From assembly GCA_947177375.1 (NCBI GenBank), contig CAMWUF010000007.1:1-12698 (forward strand): a stretch of 12,698 nucleotides of DNA, written 5' to 3'. The notes under the pieces are model-generated. The model worked only from the letters and a program-made list of their open reading frames with translations. It searched no databases and was not told where the DNA came from. This document shows, in pieces, positions 8,152 to 12,698 of the stretch. Both the position numbers and the translations under genes were made by a program. The stretch is from an uncultured Ruminococcus sp. Lineage in GTDB: Bacteria; Bacillota; Clostridia; Oscillospirales; Ruminococcaceae. The first letter of the stretch is position 1. Each line of letters begins with the position of its first letter.

Positions 8152-8187
8152 CCTCCTGTTTTTGAATATTATTTGCAAAACAGGAGG
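8152..8187 (-). promoter_or_regulatory. hairpin that sequesters the yqzL ribosome binding site
   Basis: On the minus strand CCTCCTGTTTT (8187-8177) and AAAACAGGAGG (8162-8152) form a perfect 11-bp stem with a 14-nt loop. The 3' arm contains the whole AGGAGG site of yqzL (8157-8152), and the 5' arm is a copy of an anti-Shine-Dalgarno sequence. No U-run follows, so it is not a normal terminator in this direction. Confidence 0.65.
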
Positions 8188-8207
8188 AAATATTGTTGGA
8201 AATAATT

Positions 8208-9104
8208 TTATTCAGACAAGCCGAAACTTCTAATTAAATTTTCTTTATTACGCCAATCTTCTTTGACTTTGACAAAGCATTTTAAATTTACCTGAATTTC
8301 AAAAAAACTTTCTAAATCCCGTCTTGCTGAACTGGCAATTTTTTTCAGCATACTGCCCTTTTTGCCAATCACAATGCCTTTGTGAGAATCACGTTCACAA
8401 TAAATAACAGCTGAAATATCTAATAAATCTTTATCCTGCCGTTCCTGCAATTTCTCAATTGTAACTGCAATCCCATGTGGAACTTCTTCGTTTAGTAATC
8501 TTAATAATTTTTCACGAATGATTTCTGCAACAAGCACACGTTCTGGCTGGTCTGTGAATTTATCATCAGGAAAAAAATGCACAGACGGCTGTGCCAATTC
8601 TTCTGCAACAGTAAGAATTTCTTTCAAACCGTCTTGTTCTGATGCACTGACTGGAATTATTGCATAAGGCTTATATTTATTTTCAAGTTTTAACATCAAA
8701 GGCATCATAGCAGATTTATCCTGTAATAAATCAATTTTATTCAGAATTATCACACAAGAAATTTTTTTCTTCGCCAAATTTTCAAGCATGATTTTATCTT
8801 GTTCATGTAATTTTTTTGTACAATCAATTACATATAAAACAGCGTCTGCATCTGTTGCAGAAGTTTCCGCTGTTTTCAGCATATAGCCACTTAATTTATT
8901 TTTGGGCTTATGCAATCCTGGTGTATCAATAAATACATACTGTGTATTTCCCTGTGTTAAAATGCCTGTAATTCTGGTTCTGGTTGTCTGCGGTTTACTA
9001 CTGACAGAAGCGATTTTTTCACCGATTAAAGCATTTAACAAAGTAGATTTTCCTGCATTTGTACGACCTGACAGCGTTAAAAAAATAGATTTTGTTTCTG
9101 CCAT
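8208..9104 (-). CDS. era: GTPase Era
   Basis: 298 aa, the normal length. Era binds the 3' end of 16S rRNA and works in 30S subunit maturation, associated with ribosome and membrane. GTPase motifs: G1 GRTNAGKS (13-20), G2 region TTRTRITG (40-47), G3 DTPG (60-63), G4 NKID (122-125), G5 SAS (153-155). The C-terminal KH domain holds GIVIGKKGSMLKKI (243-256). G1 has TNA where many Era proteins have PNV, but the lysine and serine are intact. The ATG at 9104 follows the ybeY stop by 1 nt, and the last ybeY codons (GGA GAG GAG ATG) supply the ribosome binding site, so translation is tightly coupled. The dgkA and cdd genes often found between ybeY and era in Bacillota are absent. Confidence 0.97.
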   Translation of the reverse strand: MAETKSIFLTLSGRTNAGKSTLLNALIGEKIASVSSKPQTTRTRITGILTQGNTQYVFIDTPGLHKPKNKLSGYMLKTAETSATDADAVLYVIDCTKKLHEQDKIMLENLAKKKISCVIILNKIDLLQDKSAMMPLMLKLENKYKPYAIIPVSASEQDGLKEILTVAEELAQPSVHFFPDDKFTDQPERVLVAEIIREKLLRLLNEEVPHGIAVTIEKLQERQDKDLLDISAVIYCERDSHKGIVIGKKGSMLKKIASSARRDLESFFEIQVNLKCFVKVKEDWRNKENLIRSFGLSE

Positions 9105-9105
9105 G

Positions 9106-9627
9106 TTACATCTCCTCTCCAGATGTAAAAGTTAATTCTCTGGAAATGCCTAGTTTGTCCAAAACAGATTCTTCTTTTTCACGCATAATTCTTTCATCAA
9201 GCGGACTGGTTTCATGGTCATATCCCAATAAATGCAACATAGAATGCACTGTTAAAAATCCAATTTCACGACTTAACGAATGTCCGTAAATATTAGCCTG
9301 TTTTACGGCTGTTTCGATTGAGATTACAATATCACCAAGCATTACAAAACCAGTTTCTGCACTGATTTCTACAGTTCCATCTTCGCTGGTAAGCGGAAAA
9401 GATAACACATCTGTCACACTGTCTTTCTGGCGATATGTTTTATTTAAATTTTTAATTTCCTGATTTGATACAAATGAAACGCTGACTTCTGCATTTTGTG
9501 TAAATCCCTCAGAAATTAACACTGCATGACAACAACGCCGAATTAATAACCGAATACCAGACGGAATTTTCACAGTATTCTGATTATTTTTAATACTTAC
9601 TTTTAATTTACCTGTTTGCTGTGCCAT
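9106..9627 (-). CDS. ybeY: endoribonuclease YbeY (rRNA maturation factor)
   Basis: 173 aa, within the family range. YbeY is a single-metal endoribonuclease needed for 16S rRNA 3'-end processing and ribosome quality control. The zinc motif H-x3-H-x5-H is present as HSMLHLLGYDH (128-138; His128, His132, His138), preceded by LNKTYRQKDSVTDVLSFP (61-78) and LGDIVIS (97-103), all diagnostic. The N-terminus (about 1-15) is a poorly conserved extension. Start: a TTG at 9633 would sit 1 nt from AAGGAG, too close; ATG 9627 lies 7 nt from it and was chosen. It partners functionally with era (1-nt spacing) and with the PhoH-like ATPase upstream; the YbeZ-YbeY pairing is known in other bacteria. Confidence 0.96.
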   Translation of the reverse strand: MAQQTGKLKVSIKNNQNTVKIPSGIRLLIRRCCHAVLISEGFTQNAEVSVSFVSNQEIKNLNKTYRQKDSVTDVLSFPLTSEDGTVEISAETGFVMLGDIVISIETAVKQANIYGHSLSREIGFLTVHSMLHLLGYDHETSPLDERIMREKEESVLDKLGISRELTFTSGEEM

Positions 9628-9667
9628 AATCAAGCTCCTTTTCTGTAAATCAATTATTTATTTTTAT

Positions 9668-10639
9668 TTATTTATTTTTAGAATGATAGTAATGCTCATA
9701 GGCTTTTATAATATCCTGCACGAGCCTATGACGGACAACGTCCTTTTCAGTAAATCGCATGATAGCAATATCATCAATTTTTTGCAAAACTTTCATAGCT
9801 TCTATCAGTCCTGATTTGTTTTTTTCGGGCAAGTCAATCTGTGTAATATCACCTGTAATTACCATTTTGCTATTTGTTCCCAAACGAGTTAAAAACATTT
9901 TAATTTGCTCCGAAGTTGTATTCTGTGCTTCATCTAAAATTACAAATGCATCATCTAATGTTCTGCCTCTCATATAAGCAAGCGGTGCAACTTCAATAAT
10001 ATTTTTTTCCATATATCTTGCAAAAGCTTCTGCACCGAACATATCAAATAAAGCGTCATACAATGGTCTCAGATACGGATAAACTTTATCTTGTAAATCT
10101 CCAGGAAGAAAACCTAATTTTTCCCCTGCTTCCACAGCTGGACGTGTTAAAATAATTTTCTGTACTTCATGGGCTTTAAATGCCTTTACAGCAAGTGCTA
10201 CGGCTAAATAAGTCTTACCAGTTCCCGCAGGTCCTACACCTAGTACAATCGTATTTTTTTTAATAGCATCAACATATTTTTTCTGACCAACTGTTTTAGA
10301 ACGGATTATTTTGCCAGTAGCTGTAATACAAATATCATCACTACCCATGTCATGAAGTTCAGTATCTTTGTTTTCATTTACCATTGCTATCATATAACGG
10401 ACAGTTTGTTCTGTGATTAATCTTCCTTTGTTGACAAGTGAGATAATACTATGCAATACCCGTATGGCTTTATCTGTCTGTTCAGGTTCTCCTGTAATAG
10501 CAATCTCACATCCCCGACCAGTTATGACGACATGATATTCCCTTTGGAGTAAATTTAAATTTTCGTCATAATTTCCGAACACAGCCTGCATCACAGCAGG
10601 ATTATCAAAATGAATATATTTTTCAGTCAAATTTTTCAC
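9668..10639 (-). CDS. phoH: PhoH-like (YbeZ-type) P-loop ATPase
   Basis: 323 aa. The N-terminal part (1-110) contains a KH/R3H-like RNA-binding segment, followed by the PhoH ATPase with Walker A GPAGTGKT (136-143), RPAVEAGEKLGFLPGD (166-181), Walker B VILDEAQN (233-240), and the hallmark TGDITQIDLP (262-271). PhoH-like proteins are predicted RNA-acting ATPases; YbeZ binds YbeY and is thought to help rRNA processing, which fits ybeY being the next gene. Start is uncertain: a GTG at 10639 abuts its purine run directly, while a TTG three codons later (10630) has AAGGG at the ideal 8 nt. The longer frame is given. It is the first gene of the unit, about 70 nt from its promoter. The membrane HD protein YqfF, often found between phoH and ybeY in Bacillota, is missing. 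Confidence 0.93.
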   Translation of the reverse strand: MKNLTEKYIHFDNPAVMQAVFGNYDENLNLLQREYHVVITGRGCEIAITGEPEQTDKAIRVLHSIISLVNKGRLITEQTVRYMIAMVNENKDTELHDMGSDDICITATGKIIRSKTVGQKKYVDAIKKNTIVLGVGPAGTGKTYLAVALAVKAFKAHEVQKIILTRPAVEAGEKLGFLPGDLQDKVYPYLRPLYDALFDMFGAEAFARYMEKNIIEVAPLAYMRGRTLDDAFVILDEAQNTTSEQIKMFLTRLGTNSKMVITGDITQIDLPEKNKSGLIEAMKVLQKIDDIAIMRFTEKDVVRHRLVQDIIKAYEHYYHSKNK

Positions 10640-10705
10640 CCTTGCTTATCTAAAAATTATAATTTTTTATTTTTCAGCAATTTAAATTCTCACACTTACT
10701 TGTCT

Positions 10706-10734
10706 ATTATACACTGTTTTTACAGAAAAGTCAA
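10706..10734 (-). promoter_or_regulatory. sigma-A type promoter for phoH-ybeY-era-yqzL-recO-mutS2
   Basis: On the minus strand: -35 TTGACT (10734-10729), 17-nt spacer, -10 TATAAT (10711-10706). The spacer carries an inverted repeat, CTGTTTTTACAG on the plus strand, that could be an operator, though no known regulator site is recognised. It is divergent from the infC promoter, with about 70 nt between the two -35 boxes. Confidence 0.85.
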
Positions 10735-10803
10735 TAGCTTGCATAAAAATTCTGTATAAAATGCTATGCAATAAAAATAAAATTAAATTTTCCAAAAAAA
10801 CAC

Positions 10804-10832
10804 TTGACAAATAGATTTTAATCTGCTATAAT
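10804..10832 (+). promoter_or_regulatory. sigma-A type promoter for infC-rpmI-rplT
   Basis: Perfect consensus -35 TTGACA (10804-10809) and -10 TATAAT (10827-10832) with a 17-nt spacer; the transcript should start near 10839. Such an ideal promoter fits a highly expressed translation operon controlled afterwards by attenuation. Confidence 0.92.
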
Positions 10833-10838
10833 AGCATT

Positions 10839-11036
10839 TAGAACAAAGCAGATGCAGACTGTATCTCACCGTTTGACACAGAATTTAATAAAATAAATTT
10901 AAATTTTTCTGATATGCCGAAACGGTTAATTACTATTATTTTTTTATTATTGATATATAATAATAAAACTAGTAATTGCATGAGTGCAGGATTTGTGTCC
11001 GCACTCATTATTTGTTTTTTAAAAATTTTAATGCTT
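10839..11036 (+). promoter_or_regulatory. infC operon leader, probable L20-binding attenuation leader
   Basis: About 200 nt between the promoter and the infC ribosome binding site, with a series of possible helices: a 6-bp hairpin (10850-10866, loop AGACT); a long-range 7-bp helix ACCGTTT (10868-10874) with AAACGGT (10920-10926); a large hairpin (8 bp 10928-10935/10970-10977 plus 10 bp 10942-10951/10959-10968, loop GATATAT); then an intrinsic terminator. Low-GC Bacillota are known to control this operon by ribosomal protein L20 acting on such a leader (Rfam L20_leader). The position and terminator fit that, but I could not match the exact L20 recognition structure. Confidence 0.65.
10980..11020 (+). 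terminator. attenuator terminator in the infC leader
   Basis: Stem ATGAGTGC (10980-10987) with GCACTCAT (11001-11008), extended inside by GGA/TCC past one bulged A, followed by TATTTGTTTTTT. It lies just before the infC ribosome binding site, so read-through must be regulated for the operon to be expressed. Confidence 0.85.
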
Positions 11037-11043
11037 GGGGGTG
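11037..11043 (+). promoter_or_regulatory. ribosome binding site that places the infC start at an AUA codon
   Basis: GGGGGTG pairs along its whole length with the 16S anti-Shine-Dalgarno CACCTCC if one G-U is allowed. It is followed by 6 nt and then ATA at 11050 in the infC frame. The alternative starts TTG 11035 and GTG 11041 overlap the site, and ATG 11071 has weaker spacing. Confidence 0.65.
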
Positions 11044-11049
11044 CCAGCA

Positions 11050-11577
11050 ATAAGCAAGGAAAATAAGGACATGCAGATTAACGAAATGATTCGGGATAAA
11101 GAAATTCTGGTCATTGATTCTGACGGAAAGAAACTTGGTGTCATGTCTGCAAGAGATGCACAAATGCTCGCTTATGAGAAAAATCTGGATTTGGTGAAAA
11201 TTGCACCGCAGGCGAAACCGCCTGTATGTCGTATTTTAGATTACGGCAAGTTCTGTTTTGAACAACAGAAACGTGAAAAAGAAGCCAAGAAAAATCAAAA
11301 AGTGATGTCAATTAAAGAAATTCGCATGTTTTCTACAATTGATACACATGATTTTGAAACCAAAGTGAATCAGGGGATTAAATTCCTGAAATCTGGTGAT
11401 AAGCTTAAAGTTTCCGTACGTTTCAGAAGGCGTGCCATTGCACATCCGCAGTTCGGCGAAGAATTATTAGAACGCTTCAAAGAAGCTTGTTCTGAATTCG
11501 GTATTGTCGAAAAACCTGCGAAAACGGAGGGACGCAGTATTGTTATGTTCATATCCCCGAAAGCAACAAAAGCATGA
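11050..11577 (+). CDS. infC: translation initiation factor IF-3
   Basis: 175 aa from the preferred ATA start. IF3 binds the 30S subunit, blocks premature 50S joining and proofreads the start codon and initiator tRNA. The N-terminal domain has QINEMIRDKEILVID (9-23) and LGVMSARDAQMLA (29-41), the linker carries the signature KPPVCRILDYGKFCFEQQ (56-73), and the C-terminal domain has IKEIRM (88-93), FETKVNQGIKFLKSGDKLKVS (102-122, in parts) and RAIAHPQFG (128-136). Residue 127 is Arg (FRRR) where many IF3 proteins have Gly (FRGR or FKGR). Rare start codons are a known self-regulation device in infC, because IF3 itself rejects non-AUG starts; AUA here fits. A conventional annotation may call TTG 11035 (180 aa) or ATG 11071 (168 aa). 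Confidence 0.95.
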   Translation: MSKENKDMQINEMIRDKEILVIDSDGKKLGVMSARDAQMLAYEKNLDLVKIAPQAKPPVCRILDYGKFCFEQQKREKEAKKNQKVMSIKEIRMFSTIDTHDFETKVNQGIKFLKSGDKLKVSVRFRRRAIAHPQFGEELLERFKEACSEFGIVEKPAKTEGRSIVMFISPKATKA

Positions 11578-11873
11578 CAGAATCATTTAGACAAATGCGG
11601 ACAAAATTTGACAAGTAACTACAGTCCGAAGATGCCAAAAATTCCATGGCATAGTTTATGCTGACTTGACAGCAGGCGAAACTGCGGAACAGAAGCCCTT
11701 GTCGGCTGAAATATTACGACATAACAATAGGATAGTACCTTGTGGGGGCAGTTGGTCAATGGTAAAGACCCGAAAACCAAGGGCAAAAATATTTTTAATT
11801 TTCTAAGAAAGGAGTAGCTACTCAAGAAAAATTTTTATTTACAAAATTGCAGGAATCATGCGATTATGCAATT

Positions 11874-11926
11874 GTAAATTAAGTACCGTGGACTGCACGG
11901 GAATTTACGCCTGTGGACTGTACAGG
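11874..11926 (+). repeat. tandem hairpins with identical GACTG loops
   Basis: First unit: CCGTG-GACTG-CACGG (11886-11900), flanked by an outer stem GTAAATT/AATTTAC (11874-11880/11902-11908). Second unit: CCTGTG-GACTG-TACAGG (11910-11926). The stems differ in sequence but stay paired, as expected of a duplicated RNA element whose structure has been kept. Confidence 0.6.
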
Positions 11927-11992
11927 AACTTGTGAGTAGATTTTGATTTGTCAGAATTCAAAGCATACAGGGAGAAGCAGGAATTTTCTTGG

Positions 11993-12016
11993 TATGGGCG
12001 TTTTTGTCCATATTTT
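11993..12016 (+). terminator. weak terminator-like hairpin before rpmI
   Basis: TATGGGC (11993-11999) pairs with GTCCATA (12006-12012) over 7 bp with one G-U and a 6-nt loop, followed by TTTT. It ends 20 nt before the rpmI start, so it could act as an attenuator or block translation of rpmI. The short U-run makes termination uncertain. Confidence 0.4.
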
Positions 12017-12035
12017 AAGTAGCAGGCTTTTTAAC

Positions 12036-12242
12036 ATGGCTAAAAAAGTAAAAGTCAAAACACATTCTGGTGCAAAAAAAAGATTTAAGCTTACCGCAAG
12101 TGGTAAAGTAAAGTATCAGCACACAAATAAGCGTCATAGATTGACCCAGAAAGACACAAAACGTAAGAGAATCGCAAGAAATGCAGGTGTAGCAGATGTG
12201 ACGAATGCACCAGCTATCAAAAAAATGATTCCATATCTTTGA
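12036..12242 (+). CDS. rpmI: large ribosomal subunit protein bL35
   Basis: 68 aa, highly basic, the usual size. The family signature is clear: MAKKVKVKTHSGAKKRFKLT at the N-terminus (THSGAKKRFK, 9-18), GKVKYQHTNKRHRLTQK in the middle (23-39, in parts) and a MIPYL end like the common M-L/I-P-Y-L C-terminus. L35 is a small 50S protein. The frame is open upstream to an ATG at 11943, but those residues have no family character; MAKKVKVK is the standard start, so ATG 12036 is used. Its ribosome binding site is poor (AGCAGG about 11 nt upstream), which fits control of translation by the structured region before it. It lies 39 nt before rplT. Confidence 0.95.
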   Translation: MAKKVKVKTHSGAKKRFKLTASGKVKYQHTNKRHRLTQKDTKRKRIARNAGVADVTNAPAIKKMIPYL

Positions 12243-12281
12243 TTCATTTAATTAAAAATTTCACACTGGGAGGATTAAATT

Positions 12282-12635
12282 ATGGCACGTATTAAAGGTG
12301 CGTTAGCAACACGTAAAAGAAGAAATAAAACTCTGAAACTTGCAAAAGGTTATTTTGGTGCAAAGAGTAAACATTTCAAGATGGCAAAACAGGCTGTCAT
12401 GAAATCTGGTCAGTATGCATATATTGGCAGAAAACAGAAAAAAAGAAATTTCCGTCAGCTTTGGATTGCTAGAATTTCTGCTGCTGCAAAAAGTAACGGC
12501 ATGAATTATTCTACATTCATGAACGGTTGTAAAAAAGCTGGTATTACGCTTAACAGAAAAATGCTCTCTGAAATTGCAATTCACGATGCAGAGGGATTTG
12601 CAGCAATCGTAGAAAAGGCAAAGTCTGCTCTTTGA
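12282..12635 (+). CDS. rplT: large ribosomal subunit protein bL20
   Basis: 117 aa, the standard size. An extended basic N-terminal tail (MARIKGALATRKRRNK) is followed by LKLAKGYFGAKSKHFKMAKQ (18-37), and the signature around KKRNFRQLWIARISAAAK (53-70) and YSTFMNGCKKAGITLNRK (76-93). L20 is an early 50S assembly protein binding 23S rRNA domain II, and it is the known autogenous repressor of this operon in both E. coli and B. subtilis, which bears on the RNA structures before infC and before rpmI. Start ATG 12282 has GGGAGG 9 nt upstream. It is the last gene, followed 22 nt later by a terminator. Confidence 0.97.
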   Translation: MARIKGALATRKRRNKTLKLAKGYFGAKSKHFKMAKQAVMKSGQYAYIGRKQKKRNFRQLWIARISAAAKSNGMNYSTFMNGCKKAGITLNRKMLSEIAIHDAEGFAAIVEKAKSAL

Positions 12636-12657
12636 TTCAGAGATTCAGACAATATCA

Positions 12658-12688
12658 GAACACGCCATTTGGCGTGTTTTGTTATATT
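12658..12688 (+). terminator. intrinsic terminator after rplT
   Basis: Perfect 8-bp stem AACACGCC (12659-12666) and GGCGTGTT (12671-12678), loop ATTT, followed by a T-rich tail (TTGTTATATT). It closes the infC-rpmI-rplT operon. Confidence 0.92.
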
Positions 12689-12698
12689 GCCTTATAGG

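Larger units (their letters stand above)
11578..12035 (+). other. 458-nt intergenic region between infC and rpmI, probable structured regulatory RNA
   Basis: No protein gene is supported here. It is visibly richer in GC than the other gaps and can fold into many local helices: CGGAC/GTCCG (11598-11628), ATGCCA/TGGCAT (11632-11652), GCAG/CTGC (11672-11685), AGCC/GGCT (11694-11707), CCTTG/CAAGG (11738-11782) enclosing GGTC/GACC, a 16-bp interrupted hairpin (11838-11878), two GACTG-loop hairpins (11886-11900 and 11910-11926), and a terminator-like hairpin (11993-12016). The 12-nt palindrome GAGTAGCTACTC lies at 11812-11823. In most bacteria infC and rpmI are tens of nt apart, so a several-hundred-nt gap suggests cis-acting control of rpmI-rplT. 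Unverified by comparison; no known riboswitch consensus was recognised. Confidence 0.55.

Noticed and set aside
10838..11050. 70-codon minus-strand reading frame across the infC leader
   Set aside because: It is antisense to the leader helices and terminator, has no ribosome binding site and no recognisable residues.
11608..11671. TTGACA boxes at 11608 and 11666 as promoters for rpmI
   Set aside because: No acceptable -10 sequence lies 16-18 nt downstream of either.
11744..11785. tRNA-like stretch (GGTC, AATGGTAAA, GACC resembling a D arm)
   Set aside because: No matching acceptor stem, anticodon arm or T-loop (GTTCGAAT-like) follows, so it is not a tRNA gene; treated as one helix of the intergenic RNA.
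11619..11825. 68-codon minus-strand frame in the infC-rpmI gap
   Set aside because: No ribosome binding site or family pattern; antisense to the probable structured RNA.
11858..11935. 25-codon cysteine-containing reading frame
   Set aside because: Its purine run is only about 4 nt from the ATG, it has no recognisable pattern, and it coincides with the base-paired hairpins, which explain the sequence better.
11943..12035. 31-residue N-terminal extension of L35
   Set aside because: The residues have no L35 character, there is no good ribosome binding site, and MAKKVKVK at 12036 is the normal start.
11578..12035. T-box, RNase P RNA, tmRNA, SRP RNA, group I/II intron or known riboswitch in the infC-rpmI gap
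   Set aside because: Searched by eye for their conserved cores (for example the T-box TGGNACCGCG, the RNase P GAAAGTCC, intron domain V) and none is present in the right order.

Overview
The window is an AT-rich piece of a low-GC Bacillota genome, most likely a Clostridia/Oscillospiraceae (Ruminococcus-like) organism. The evidence is the gene content and order (mutS2, HPr kinase, yqzL, and a phoH-ybeY-era-recO cluster), strong AGGAGG-type ribosome binding sites and near-consensus sigma-A promoters. The family is inferred from protein style, not from a database search. There are no mobile elements, CRISPR arrays, tRNA or rRNA genes. Nearly all of it is core housekeeping DNA.

The minus strand (about 1-10740) holds two transcription units read right to left. 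The first starts at a promoter at 10706-10734 and runs phoH, ybeY, era, yqzL (a 43-codon gene), recO, mutS2. It ends at a strong intrinsic terminator at 4830-4868. These genes serve rRNA maturation and 30S assembly (ybeY, era, phoH-like), recombinational repair (recO) and ribosome rescue/recombination control (mutS2). The second unit starts at a promoter at 4773-4801 and runs rpe, an unrecognised membrane-anchored protein, hprK, murB, rapZ, and then whatever lies beyond the left edge. It combines sugar-phosphate metabolism, catabolite-repression signalling, peptidoglycan precursor synthesis and cell-envelope control.

The plus strand (10804-12698) holds the translation operon infC-rpmI-rplT (IF3, L35, L20). 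It has a near-perfect promoter and a roughly 200-nt leader ending in an intrinsic terminator, as expected for an L20-type attenuation leader. infC appears to start at a rare AUA codon. A rho-independent terminator follows rplT.

The parts that standard annotation would miss are RNA-level. One is an unusually long (458-nt), comparatively GC-rich gap between infC and rpmI that can form many helices, including two adjacent hairpins with the same GACTG loop and different but base-paired stems. It ends in a terminator-like hairpin just before rpmI. Another is a perfect 11-bp hairpin that would bury the yqzL ribosome binding site. A third is a 10-bp hairpin between recO and mutS2. I see no new protein-based system; the best candidate for something undescribed is the infC-rpmI intergenic RNA.
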